64,000 nt of DNA from contig NZ_CP140772.1 in NCBI RefSeq assembly GCF_037893185.1, positions 7,804,001 through 7,868,000 of the forward strand, given 5' to 3'. The stretch comes from Chitinophaga sp. 180180018-3. GTDB lineage: Bacteria > Bacteroidota > Bacteroidia > Chitinophagales > Chitinophagaceae. This document shows positions 53,866 to 61,908 of the stretch, in pieces. Both the position numbers and the translations under genes were made by a program. Numbering within the stretch: position 1 is the stretch's first letter; every line of letters begins with the position of its first letter. Under the pieces are notes generated by a model that had not been told where the DNA came from, ran no database searches, and saw only the letters and a program-made list of their open reading frames with translations.

Positions 53866-54375
53866 ATGCGTTTGAAAACATTATTATTGGGTGGCGGTTT
53901 GTTATTCTCGTCCATGGCGTGGGCACAGAATGAAAAGGAACTGAAGGGTAAAATAGATATGAAGACCCTGATGAATGACCCATCCACTAGCTGGTTCTAT
54001 AAAGGGGTGAACAGCTACCAGCCCAACGAAAATATGCTCAATTATATTAAATCCAACCGCTCCAACTTCAATATGGTGGTGGTAATGAGCAGCTGGGACG
54101 ACGCGAGCCGCGAAGTAATCCCGGCGCTGTATAAAGTGATGATCACCGGTGGCAGCCCGGAAGAACAAATAGTGATGTTTGCCGCTGATCACAAGCTGGA
54201 AACAGATGCTCCGGTAGATTATAAAGTAAAGAAACTGCCTACCATCATTATATTCAAAGATGGTAAAGAAGAAGGCCGTATCGTAGGCACTCCTAAAGAG
54301 TCTATTGAAGCGGATATTTCCCGTATTCTGCTGAGCAGCAGCAAGAAGGAAAAGAAAGAAAAAGATAGCGAATAG
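53866..54375 (+). CDS. Exported thioredoxin-fold protein without CxxC
   Basis: A 169-residue protein with a signal peptide ending at AWAQ (about residue 21). The fold shows YIKSNRSNFNMVVVMSSWDD, where a thioredoxin would have WCxxC; both Cys are missing (WDDAS). It continues with REVIPALYKVMITGG and the cis-Pro segment VKKLPTIIIFKDGKEEGRIV, which is preserved. The tail is Lys/Glu-rich. It therefore cannot do dithiol exchange and may bind a partner. It overlaps nothing but is followed after one base by repeat copy E. Confidence 0.75.
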   Translation: MRLKTLLLGGGLLFSSMAWAQNEKELKGKIDMKTLMNDPSTSWFYKGVNSYQPNENMLNYIKSNRSNFNMVVVMSSWDDASREVIPALYKVMITGGSPEEQIVMFAADHKLETDAPVDYKVKKLPTIIIFKDGKEEGRIVGTPKESIEADISRILLSSSKKEKKEKDSE

Positions 54376-54376
54376 C

Positions 54377-54458
54377 CTTTAGCTTTAAGTAATAACAGGA
54401 AGACCTTAGCGATTGATATGATCTGCTAAGGTCTTCCTGTTATTACTTAAAGCTAAAG
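54377..54458. repeat. CTTAGCG hairpin element, copy E
   Basis: A perfect 34-bp inverted repeat (54377-54410 with 54425-54458) with a 14-base loop. The core is GGAAGACCTTAGCGAT, as in copy B. The outer arms read CTTTAGCTTTAAGTAATAAC. It starts one base after the stop of the thioredoxin-fold gene and covers the stop codon of the convergent mscS-like gene (54453-54455). Confidence 0.93.
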
Positions 54459-55568
54459 ATTCCCTGTAGCCCTGTTGTCTGTTATGTTAACATTGGTGGA
54501 AGTAGTGGGAAGCCTGATACTACGTGCTTCCAGCATTTTGATCACTTCCAGGTTTACGGATTCCCTTAGTGCTGCATACTGGCCACCATCGATGATGTAA
54601 GTATTGAAGATGATCTGGATAATATAAGTGTCTTTGGAAAAGTCGTTCAGGTTAACGACAAAACCATCCAGTATATTCGTATTGCTTTTCAGGTACTGCC
54701 GGATGTCTTTCAGCAGGGATAACAGGCTCTCAGCCGGTGTATCCGTGCCCAGCTCCAGTTTCATCGCCACCCGTTGCTGCGTGCGCCGGGATAAATTATC
54801 GAGGATACTGTCGACCATCTTTTTATTAGGCACTGTCACAAAGGTTTTTTCCAACGTACGGATACGGGTACTCCGCAATCCTATCTTTTCCACAGTACCC
54901 TGCCAGGCGTCTACTTTCACGTTATCGCCCACCCGGAACGGTTTATCAAAGAAGATGATGAAAGAGCCAATCAGGTTCTCAATGCTTTCCTTGGCAGCCA
55001 GGGCAAGGGCTGCAGCACCTATCCCCAGACCGGCAATAATCTTTTCTACCAGTCCGTCGCCGAAAAGGATACGGATAAAGGCAATAGCCCCCATGATAAA
55101 GATAATTGCCTTGAAAAAATCGCGGAAGAAAATGATAAACTGGTTATCTGTTTTGTCGTCCGTCAGCTCTGCTTTTTTGTGGAGTACCAGTGCAATGAAA
55201 TCGATCAGCCTCAGGATGATCCAGATAATACTCATGCTCAGCGCCAGGGCGAGCAAGGTATTGGTTACATCCTGTAGTCTGGTTTTGTTGTATACATGTA
55301 TGTTGAGTATACCGGGAAATGTAAACCGGTCGATGGTAAACATGAATGCAACCAGCAGGAAAAAGTATTCCAGGGGCCGCAGCAGCAGGTTTACAAAGTC
55401 TTTTTGGTCTATGCTGGGCGACCAGTGTTTGACCAGCCGGAACAGCACTGCAGCTACCACTTTAGAAATATACCGCTTTACAAAAAATACAATTAATAAG
55501 ACGCCGATAAGAATGAGGTAGTCTTGTACGGGATTATCAAGAATTACCTGGTTCAGAAATGAATTCAT
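54453..55568 (-). CDS. MscS family mechanosensitive channel
   Basis: A 371-residue protein with about five membrane helices (for example DYLILIGVLLIVFFVKRYIS, FFKAIIFIMGAIAFIRILFG). The pore-lining TM3 is rich in Ala and Gly (IAGLGIGAAALALAAKESIE), followed by the MscS beta domain NLIGSFIIFFDKPFRVGDNV, WQGTVEKIGLRSTRIR and FVTVPNKKMVDS. It releases solutes on membrane stretch. It starts 9 bases after the amidohydrolase on the same strand, so the two probably share a transcript. Its stop lies within repeat copy E. Confidence 0.93.
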   Translation of the reverse strand: MNSFLNQVILDNPVQDYLILIGVLLIVFFVKRYISKVVAAVLFRLVKHWSPSIDQKDFVNLLLRPLEYFFLLVAFMFTIDRFTFPGILNIHVYNKTRLQDVTNTLLALALSMSIIWIILRLIDFIALVLHKKAELTDDKTDNQFIIFFRDFFKAIIFIMGAIAFIRILFGDGLVEKIIAGLGIGAAALALAAKESIENLIGSFIIFFDKPFRVGDNVKVDAWQGTVEKIGLRSTRIRTLEKTFVTVPNKKMVDSILDNLSRRTQQRVAMKLELGTDTPAESLLSLLKDIRQYLKSNTNILDGFVVNLNDFSKDTYIIQIIFNTYIIDGGQYAALRESVNLEVIKMLEARSIRLPTTSTNVNITDNRATGNL

Positions 55569-55577
55569 AGTTTACAG

Positions 55578-56723
55578 CTAAATAATTCTGGTGCATTCAT
55601 GGTTAATCAATAGAACACCGGGTGTAGCCCCGGGATCGAAACAGCCGTAAGTGTCCTCTATGCCGAGGAACTTAGCGCCGTTAAAAGTAGCCCATTGTAA
55701 CATTTCATCCAACGGAATTTCCGGAAAATACCTGCGAATAGTTTTTATTTCTTCCCAAATAGACAGGCAATGATTAGAGGCCAGACTGTCGGTGCCAATG
55801 GTGATGGGACAATGAAGGCGTCTCATCATGGCAATATCCGGTAGTTTGTTTTCAATATAGAGGTTGGCCTGTGGACAGAGGCACCACCAGGCATCCACAT
55901 CCAGTTGTTTTGCGGCCTGTATGTCTGCTTCGGTTGTAAAAGTATTATGTACGAGGAGTATCCTGTTGCCGTTGAAATACCCAAGGTAAGCTTCCAGGCT
56001 GTTAGTGCCGGAGGACCGGAATCCGCTGGCGTCCATGCCGAATTGCCGGTAGAAATTAAGAAAATCGCCGGTTTTTTGCTGATAGAGCTCATTTTCGGCG
56101 GCTGTTTCCTGATTGTGAATGCTGACAGGCGAATTTCCCGGTGTATCCGCCAGTAATTTGAAGAGAGTGGCGCTTACGGAGTAAGGGGCATGAGGAACGA
56201 TGGTGCACCGGTGGCGGGAACCGTCTATTTCCCGGAATGACTGAAGCACATCCAGGCTGTAGGTATACCGCCCTGTGGCGCCGGCATCGGCTACCCCCAT
56301 ACATTCCACGAAAGAGTGGTAATACATACGGCCCTGTTGTTTTTTGATCAGGGTGGCAGTGCCATTACAAATGTCGCCCACGGCAGCAATGCCGGATTCC
56401 CACATTTCCTGCTCTGCCAGGTCTATTGCGGCATTGAGGTCGGCCGTGGCGTTATTCCGCTGTTGCATGACCTGGGTGAGGAAGGCGGGCAGGCCGGTTT
56501 TTTCCGGGATCACTCCTTTCATATGGGATAATTCCAGGTGGCAATGGGTATTTACAAAGCCGGGGCAAAGGATGCCGTTCAGTTGTTGTACCCCCTCGCC
56601 GGCTTCAGTTTCCGGAACAATACCCGCCACAGCGCCGTTTTCCTCCAGTATGAGTACTTTCCCGGGACCCAGCAGCTCATGGCCATTAAATATATCCGTT
56701 CCTTTTAATTTGATCTGTTTCAA
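55578..56723 (-). CDS. Amidohydrolase family protein (deaminase-like)
   Basis: A 381-residue metal-dependent hydrolase of the TIM-barrel amidohydrolase superfamily. Metal ligands are seen in FVNTHCHLELSHMKG (HxH), VSIHNQETAAENELY, LLVHNTFT and ITIGTDSLASNHCLSIWEE. PFAM-like features resemble the cytosine/SAH/aminofutalosine deaminase group (chlorohydrolase-type), so deamination of a purine-like substrate is more likely than peptide hydrolysis. The substrate cannot be fixed from sequence. It is the first gene of a pair with mscS and is divergent from prfA. Confidence 0.85.
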   Translation of the reverse strand: MKQIKLKGTDIFNGHELLGPGKVLILEENGAVAGIVPETEAGEGVQQLNGILCPGFVNTHCHLELSHMKGVIPEKTGLPAFLTQVMQQRNNATADLNAAIDLAEQEMWESGIAAVGDICNGTATLIKKQQGRMYYHSFVECMGVADAGATGRYTYSLDVLQSFREIDGSRHRCTIVPHAPYSVSATLFKLLADTPGNSPVSIHNQETAAENELYQQKTGDFLNFYRQFGMDASGFRSSGTNSLEAYLGYFNGNRILLVHNTFTTEADIQAAKQLDVDAWWCLCPQANLYIENKLPDIAMMRRLHCPITIGTDSLASNHCLSIWEEIKTIRRYFPEIPLDEMLQWATFNGAKFLGIEDTYGCFDPGATPGVLLINHECTRII

Positions 56724-56753
56724 TTACCTGCTCTTTAATTAAGTTAATGGTGT

Positions 56754-56761
56754 TAATTTTG
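56754..56761 (+). promoter_or_regulatory. -7 box TAATTTTG upstream of prfA
   Basis: An exact TAnnTTTG match 62 bases before the prfA start. No clear -33 TTG is seen. Confidence 0.5.
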
Positions 56762-56822
56762 CAACCCGATTGATGACCCTGCCGTTTGTATGGAGGCAGG
56801 AACTCAAAAGTCAAATATAATT

Positions 56823-57887
56823 ATGATAGACAAACTGGAAGCTATAAAAGGTCGATTCGATCAGGTATCCATGGCACTTACCAATCCTGAAGTAGTTAGC
56901 GATAACAAGAAATTCGGGCAGCTCAGTAAGGAATACCGTCAGTTGGAAAAGATAGTAAAGGCCTACGACGCCTATCGGAAAACGCTGGATAATATTGCTT
57001 TTAACAAAGAAGTACTGGACAGTGGCGACGAAGAGATGCGCGAACTGGCGAAGGCGGAAACCGAGGAATTACAGGAGCAGAAAACTGCTCAGGAAGCGGA
57101 GATCCGTAACCTGCTGATCCCGAAAGATCCGCAGGATGAGAAGAATGCCATCCTGGAGATCCGCGCAGGTACCGGTGGAGATGAAGCCAGCCTGTTTGCC
57201 GGAGATCTGTTCCGCATGTATCTCCGTTTCTGCGAGCTGAAAGGATGGACTACCTCGCTGCTGAACGAGAACCCAGGCTCAGTGGGAGGTTATAAGGAAA
57301 TTGTGCTGGAAGTGAATGGCGATGATGTATACGGAACGCTGAAATTTGAATCCGGCGTGCACCGTGTACAGCGTGTACCGGCAACGGAAGCATCCGGCAG
57401 GGTACATACCTCGGCTGCAACAGTGGCGGTATTGCCGGAAGCAGAAGAAGTGGACGTAGATATCCGGGAAGCAGATATTAAGATGGATACTTTCCGTTCT
57501 TCCGGTGCGGGTGGCCAGCACGTAAACAAAACCGAATCTGCGGTGAGGCTGACGCATATCCCTACCGGCGTGGTAGTGGAGTGCCAGGAAGGCCGAAGCC
57601 AGCATTCCAACCGCGAAATAGCGATGAAAATGCTGCGTACACGCATTTATGAAGCAGCGGTTCGTAAGCACGAGGATGCCATTGCATCTCAGCGAAAAAG
57701 CCTCGTATCAACCGGCGACCGTTCTGCCAAGATCCGTACCTATAACTATCCGCAGGGGCGCGTAACGGATCACCGTATTGGTATGACCATCTATAACATG
57801 GATGCTTTCATGAATGGCGATATTAAAGAAATGGTGGAGGCCCTGCAGTTTGCCGAAAATGCTGAAAAGCTGAAACAGGGCAGCTGA
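56823..57887 (+). CDS. prfA: Peptide chain release factor 1
   Basis: I chose the ATG at 56823 (MIDKLEAIKGRFDQVSMALT) over one 11 codons upstream; 354 residues. The codon-recognition tripeptide is PAT in VPATEASGRVHTSAATV (PxT, the RF1 type reading UAA and UAG), and the catalytic GGQ is in SSGAGGQHVNKTESAVRL. IRAGTGGDEASLFAGDL and VECQEGRSQHSNREIAMKML are further family marks. The protein releases finished chains from the ribosome. A weak hairpin follows. Confidence 0.96.
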   Translation: MIDKLEAIKGRFDQVSMALTNPEVVSDNKKFGQLSKEYRQLEKIVKAYDAYRKTLDNIAFNKEVLDSGDEEMRELAKAETEELQEQKTAQEAEIRNLLIPKDPQDEKNAILEIRAGTGGDEASLFAGDLFRMYLRFCELKGWTTSLLNENPGSVGGYKEIVLEVNGDDVYGTLKFESGVHRVQRVPATEASGRVHTSAATVAVLPEAEEVDVDIREADIKMDTFRSSGAGGQHVNKTESAVRLTHIPTGVVVECQEGRSQHSNREIAMKMLRTRIYEAAVRKHEDAIASQRKSLVSTGDRSAKIRTYNYPQGRVTDHRIGMTIYNMDAFMNGDIKEMVEALQFAENAEKLKQGS

Positions 57888-57896
57888 TGGCCGGCA

Positions 57897-57954
57897 GGGC
57901 AGGGCAAACGGGATAATTTAAGAAAAATTAATAAATGCTCCGTTTGCTTTGCCC
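57897..57954 (+). terminator. Hairpin after prfA
   Basis: A 15-bp stem with two G-U pairs (57897-57911 with 57940-57954) encloses a 28-base AT loop. It begins 9 bases after the prfA stop. The T run after it is poor (ATCTGTTGTTTCT), so termination may be partial. Confidence 0.6.
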
Positions 57955-58100
57955 ATCTGTTGTTTCTCCCGTCTTCCCCAAAAAAAATATCCACTCCTCT
58001 ACCCCTCCCCGCTCCTTTAGCACGAAATATGCTACATTTAGCAACGCGGTATTTGCCGCTGCACTAAAATTGTAACTTTCCTCCTTAAATCATCTCCAAA

Positions 58101-58685
58101 ATGTTAGAGCAATTACTGGATCTCGTTAAGGAACATGCACAGGAAGCTGTTGTAAACAATCCTGACGTTCCCAATGAACACAATGACGCCGTGATCGGCG
58201 CAGCCACTTCTTCTATCGCTTCAGGTTTGCAGCAGGAACTGGCCAATGGCAACACTGAAGGCGTACTTGGATTATTGGGTGGCACCCAGAGTGCAACTGC
58301 CGACAACCCGGTAGTAAGCAATATTTCAAATAACCTGGTAGGTACGCTCCTGGAAAAGTTTAACCTGGATAAAGGAACTGCTACACAGCTGGCCACTTCC
58401 CTTATCCCTACTGTGCTGGGATCTCTGGCTCACAAAACCAACGACCCCAATAACAGCAGCTTCAGCCTGGATGGTATCCTGAATTCTCTTACCGGTGGAT
58501 CTGCACAGGGCCTCAATTTGCAGAGCATACTGGGGCAGCTGTCTGGTGGCCTCGACAAGAACGGTGATGGTAAAGTAGATCTGAGTGATCTTACCAGCCT
58601 GCTTTCCAATGGGGCTCAACAGCAGCAACAACAGCAGGGTGAGAGTGGAGGAATTGGCGGGTTATTAAAAAATCTGCTCGGTTAA
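58101..58685 (+). CDS. DUF937 family protein with an EF-hand-like loop
   Basis: A 194-residue soluble protein. The DUF937 part (LLDLVKEHAQEAVVNNPDVP, GVLGLLGG, TQLATSLIPTVLGSLAHKTN) resembles YidB-like proteins. Near residue 155 DKNGDGKVDLSDLTSLL fits the DxNxDGxVxxxD calcium-binding loop of EF-hands and dockerins. A short run of seven Gln follows. Family function is unknown. It is monocistronic, 213 bases after prfA. Confidence 0.82.
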   Translation: MLEQLLDLVKEHAQEAVVNNPDVPNEHNDAVIGAATSSIASGLQQELANGNTEGVLGLLGGTQSATADNPVVSNISNNLVGTLLEKFNLDKGTATQLATSLIPTVLGSLAHKTNDPNNSSFSLDGILNSLTGGSAQGLNLQSILGQLSGGLDKNGDGKVDLSDLTSLLSNGAQQQQQQQGESGGIGGLLKNLLG

Positions 58686-58804
58686 TCTTTTTGGCGGTTT
58701 CCGTTGTTATCAAACAGGTGCAATTTATTTGTATAGGAGATTACTATCATGTGTTTTTGACTTGCGCTTTTTTTGCTGTCTGTTTATTTTTATTTATCAA
58801 TAAG

Positions 58805-58837
58805 TTGCGACTGAAAAAGCAGTTGGCAATATATTTG
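58805..58837 (+). promoter_or_regulatory. Promoter TTG-N22-TATATTTG upstream of the OmpA-like gene
   Basis: TTG at 58805-58807 and an exact -7 box TATATTTG at 58830-58837. A second box TAATTTTG at 58855-58862 (TTG at 58835-58837, 17 bases before) is an alternative. The CDS begins at 58906. Confidence 0.5.
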
Positions 58838-58905
58838 CTTACCAATTTTTCAGTTAATTTTGTTAACAGAATTAATGCTAAAAAATCTTCATGTCTAAAA
58901 TTATT

Positions 58906-59589
58906 ATGATGAAAAAACTCAATGTTCTGGTAGCTTCGGTCTTGTCTGTAACCATGTTGTTCAGCTGTAAAACCTGGCAGAGCGCGGATAATACAAAAAA
59001 AGGTGCTGCAATTGGTGTTGGTGGTGGTGCTGCTGCAGGGGCTATCATTGGTAAAGCGGCAGGTAATACTGCATTAGGAGCAATTATCGGTGCTGTTTTA
59101 GGTGGCGCTGGTGGTGCGCTGATCGGTAAGAAAATGGATAAGCAGGCGCAGGAAATCAAGAACGAAGTACCCAATGCTACTGTTGAACGTGTAGGTGAAG
59201 GTATTAACGTTACTTTTGACGCCGGTGTTTTATTCGGTTTCGACAAGTCCGATTTATCTGCTGTTGCACAGGACAACATCAAAAAGCTGGCTGCCATATT
59301 GAACAAGTATCCTGATACATATGTACGTGTTGAAGGTCATACCGACGACCGTGGTACAGATGAGTACAATATGAAATTATCAGAAAGAAGAACAAAGAGC
59401 GTAACTGCTTATCTGCAACAGCAGGGTATTGCAGCGGATCGTATCCAGGGCTTCTGGTATGGTAAATCCCAGCCGAAAGTGCCTAACGATACTGATGCAA
59501 ACCGTGCCCTCAATCGTCGTTGTGAATTCTCCATCTTTGCTAACGATAAGATGAAGAACGACGCGAAGAAAGAAGCAGGACAGCAGTAA
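58906..59589 (+). CDS. OmpA family lipoprotein with glycine zipper
   Basis: I chose the ATG at 58906 (MMKKLNVLVASVLSVTMLFSC, lipid Cys21) over 58891; about 227 residues. A glycine zipper (GAAIGVGGGAAAGAIIGKAA, AIIGAVLGGAGGALIGKKMD) is followed by the OmpA peptidoglycan-binding domain: FGFDKSDLSAVAQDNIKKLA, VEGHTDDRGTDEYNMKLSER and SVTAYLQQQGIAADRI. NRALNRRCEFSIF closes it. It anchors the outer membrane to peptidoglycan. A clear terminator follows the stop, so it is a single-gene unit. Confidence 0.93.
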   Translation: MMKKLNVLVASVLSVTMLFSCKTWQSADNTKKGAAIGVGGGAAAGAIIGKAAGNTALGAIIGAVLGGAGGALIGKKMDKQAQEIKNEVPNATVERVGEGINVTFDAGVLFGFDKSDLSAVAQDNIKKLAAILNKYPDTYVRVEGHTDDRGTDEYNMKLSERRTKSVTAYLQQQGIAADRIQGFWYGKSQPKVPNDTDANRALNRRCEFSIFANDKMKNDAKKEAGQQ

Positions 59590-59632
59590 TAAAGATATCA
59601 GAGAGACTTATTTCTCATAAGCAGATATACAC

Positions 59633-59664
59633 TCCCCCCTGGTTACAGGGGGGATTTTTATTTT
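59633..59664 (+). terminator. Terminator after the OmpA-like gene
   Basis: TCCCCCCT (59633-59640) pairs with AGGGGGGA (59647-59654) and is followed by T-rich sequence. It overlaps the 3' end of the convergent vanZ-like gene. Confidence 0.85.
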
Positions 59665-60050
59665 TGCTTCTCTGTAAAAAACAGGTACCGGGTTAGTTTG
59701 AACACCCAAACACCTGCAATGGCGCCGAGTGTATCGGCAAGTACATCGTACATATCGAAGCTGCGGCCGATAGCCCAGTATTTTTGAATGAATTCAATAG
59801 CAAGGCCATAGCAGGCGGAGCATAGCACCAGAATAAAGAGTGTAGTAGATGATATACGATGCTTTAGCCAGTAAATACCGAGAGCCAGGAATAATACCAC
59901 GCCACCGAACATCCCGAAATGGACGATTTTATCAAAATGCACGGCTTGAAAAAATGAGTTGGAAGGAATGTCTTTTCCCGGGAGGGTACACAAAACAAGG
60001 ATCATAATGATCCAAAGAATAGCTGGCAGGTAATATTTCAGAGATTTCAT
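59658..60050 (-). CDS. VanZ-like membrane protein
   Basis: A 130-residue protein with four hydrophobic segments (LPAILWIIMILVLCTLPGKD, HFGMFGGVVLFLALGIYWL, TLFILVLCSACYGLAIEFIQ, DVLADTLGAIAGVWVFKLTR). HFDKIVHFGMFG and EFIQKYWAIGRSFDMYDVLA are VanZ-family marks. The family name comes from teicoplanin resistance in enterococci, but most members, including this one, have no shown resistance role. It follows gcvH on the same strand with a hairpin between them. Confidence 0.85.
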   Translation of the reverse strand: MKSLKYYLPAILWIIMILVLCTLPGKDIPSNSFFQAVHFDKIVHFGMFGGVVLFLALGIYWLKHRISSTTLFILVLCSACYGLAIEFIQKYWAIGRSFDMYDVLADTLGAIAGVWVFKLTRYLFFTEKQK

Positions 60051-60078
60051 CTGGATTCCGCGACTTTGACTTTATGAA

Positions 60079-60121
60079 AAAGGACAACAGGCCAGTTGTA
60101 TAACGTAGCCTGTTGTCCTTT
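60079..60121 (-). terminator. Terminator after gcvH
   Basis: A perfect 14-bp stem (60079-60092 with 60108-60121, AAAGGACAACAGGC) is followed on the - strand by TTTTCAT. It separates gcvH from the vanZ-like gene. Confidence 0.8.
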
Positions 60122-60148
60122 AGTTATGTTGATAATATATGGGCAGAA

Positions 60149-60529
60149 TTATTCGCCTACCAATGCTTTATAAGCAGCAGCATCCAGCAAACCATTTATA
60201 TCAGCAGGGTTGGAAACAGTCATTTTTACCATCCAGCCGTCGCCATAAGGATCCGAATTTACCAGTTCAGGTGAGGATTCCAGCTCGTCATTTACCTCCT
60301 TAATAGTACCTGCTACCGGCAAAAAGAGGTCTGATACGGTTTTTACTGCTTCAACAGTGCCAAAAACTTCTTCAGCCTGAAGGGTTTTACCTACTGTAGG
60401 GATGTCAACGAACACTATATCGCCTAACTCACGCTGAGCAAATTCTGTGATGCCGATAGTGGCTTCGTTACCATTTAATATAATCCATTCGTGATCCTTT
60501 GTGTAACGCAGATTTGACGGAAAATTCAT
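60149..60529 (-). CDS. gcvH: Glycine cleavage system H protein
   Basis: A 126-residue lipoyl carrier. [20 protein letters not shown] and [20 protein letters not shown] begin it, and the lipoylated Lys lies in [20 protein letters not shown]. The C-terminal half has [20 protein letters not shown]. It shuttles the aminomethyl group between the P, T and L proteins; none of those is in this window, as is usual in Bacteroidota where the gcv genes are dispersed. It lies 79 bases after the cyclophilin gene, perhaps cotranscribed. Confidence 0.96.
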   Translation of the reverse strand: MNFPSNLRYTKDHEWIILNGNEATIGITEFAQRELGDIVFVDIPTVGKTLQAEEVFGTVEAVKTVSDLFLPVAGTIKEVNDELESSPELVNSDPYGDGWMVKMTVSNPADINGLLDAAAYKALVGE

Positions 60530-60608
60530 ATCAAGTTTGATTTTGAGCCGTAAAAATACAGAAAGTATTATGATTTTGACGGTGGACCGTCTTTTTAAAT
60601 TTTCTCTA

Positions 60609-61271
60609 TTAGAAGAAGAACCATTTTTTCTTTAGCCTGATACGCATGGGCATATCTTCCAGCGGTCTGTTATTGCCATCAGTTTTCATTGCTGCAATTT
60701 TATCGATAACATCCATGCCTTTAATAACCTGGCCAAATACGGTATAGCTTTGGTCGAGGTGTGGGCTGCCACCAACGGTCTTGTATACCTTGCGCTGGTC
60801 GACGGGGATTTTACGGCCCCCCAACCGGGTTTTCTCCAGTTTGTCCAGCTGCTCGTCAGTGAATACCTTGCCCTGTACGATATAGAACTGGCATCCGGAG
60901 GAGGCTTTGTCGGGCCGGTCGTCCCGGGCTGCAGCCAGTGCTCCTTTGCAGTGATAAAGATCCAGCTGAAACTCCGGAGGAATGGTGTAGCCTACATCAC
61001 CGTTGCCTAGTGTATCTCCGCGATGAGCATGTTTGGAATCAGGATCGCCTCCCTGAATCATAAAGTGCTGTATTACCCGGTGAAAGAGCGTGCTGTCGTA
61101 AAAGTGCTGCCTGGTAAGCTTGATGAAATTATCCCTGTGCTTAGGAGTCTGATCATACAAAAGAACAACCATGGTTCCATATGGAGTAAAGATCTTTACC
61201 TTACGGTGTTTAGCTGCCATCGGGTGTAATACAAGCAGCAAAAGGGTACTCAGGAGTAAAAAACGCTTCAT
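60609..61271 (-). CDS. Exported peptidyl-prolyl cis-trans isomerase (cyclophilin type)
   Basis: A 220-residue protein with a signal peptide ([20 protein letters not shown]). The cyclophilin domain shows [40 protein letters not shown], the [12 protein letters not shown] segment and [20 protein letters not shown]. The Arg in FHRV and the Phe/Gln of QFYIV are the active-site residues. It speeds proline isomerisation of proteins in the periplasm. It follows a small conserved gene after 9 bases. Confidence 0.92.
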   Translation of the reverse strand: MKRFLLLSTLLLLVLHPMAAKHRKVKIFTPYGTMVVLLYDQTPKHRDNFIKLTRQHFYDSTLFHRVIQHFMIQGGDPDSKHAHRGDTLGNGDVGYTIPPEFQLDLYHCKGALAAARDDRPDKASSGCQFYIVQGKVFTDEQLDKLEKTRLGGRKIPVDQRKVYKTVGGSPHLDQSYTVFGQVIKGMDVIDKIAAMKTDGNNRPLEDMPMRIRLKKKWFFF

Positions 61272-61280
61272 AATATTGAT

Positions 61281-61616
61281 TTATACTTCGTGGTCTGCGA
61301 AGTAGGCGATAACATGCTCTTTCAGGAATTGCTCCTGGTCGGCCATATCCATTTTCGGAACAGGCTGTAATTCTTTGAAATGAGGCCACCCGTCTTTGTC
61401 GTAGCCATCTACTTCATAATAGCCACTCTGGCTTAACAGGGTACATACTGCTACATGCATGAGATCCTGTTTTTGTTCTTTGGTGTATTTCTTTTTGAGA
61501 TTATTCAGTTCGTTTATGCCTATCAGAAAGAGGATGGCTTCCATGTTAGGCTTTTTGCCAAACCTGGCAGTAAGCATATCCTCTATCGGTTTCCAGCGCT
61601 GTTCGAAATCTTCCAT
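61281..61616 (-). CDS. Conserved Bacteroidota protein of unknown function
   Basis: A 111-residue soluble, acidic, mostly helical protein (MEDFEQRWKPIEDMLTARFG, MEAILFLIGINELNNLKKKY, KEQKQDLMHVAVCTLLSQSG, YYEVDGYDKDGWPHFKELQP). It has no signal peptide and no known domain that I recognise, but the composition and a good start argue that it is a real gene. It is first in an operon with the cyclophilin 9 bases downstream. A promoter-like box lies at 61715-61722. Confidence 0.7.
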   Translation of the reverse strand: MEDFEQRWKPIEDMLTARFGKKPNMEAILFLIGINELNNLKKKYTKEQKQDLMHVAVCTLLSQSGYYEVDGYDKDGWPHFKELQPVPKMDMADQEQFLKEHVIAYFADHEV

Positions 61617-61714
61617 TTTATGTTGTTTTTATATACGGGGCTGAAGGGGCCGGACGCAGCCGGAGCATTTCGGAGAACCGCCCGGTGTTTGCTTCCAGGG
61701 CTTTCAGCTCCACG

Positions 61715-61722
61715 CAAAGGTA
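61715..61722 (-). promoter_or_regulatory. -7 box TACCTTTG (- strand)
   Basis: On the - strand TACCTTTG is an exact TAnnTTTG match about 100 bases before the start at 61616. No clear -33 TTG is seen. Confidence 0.4.
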
Positions 61723-61908
61723 CGTTTTAAGCAATTTATTATAGAAATATGCAGAGCTTTATTAATTTACGCGGGGTCATTAAAGGATGTATTGTCTAAG
61801 AAGCCCTACTGGCGCAAGTTTAACAGCATTTTAACGGCGACTTCACATAGTGATAAGTTTTATTTGACCAGAGAATGTTTATTTTAGCACACCTGAAAAA
61901 TTATTAGC

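Noticed and set aside
54628..55521. A 297-codon + strand frame opposite the mscS-like gene
   Set aside because: Composition (Ser/Arg/Ile-rich) is typical of an antisense shadow; the mscS family match is clear.
55655..55680. Another CTTAGCG string inside the amidohydrolase gene
   Set aside because: It lies in coding sequence, has no GAAG before it at the right distance and no inverted partner, so it is a chance match.
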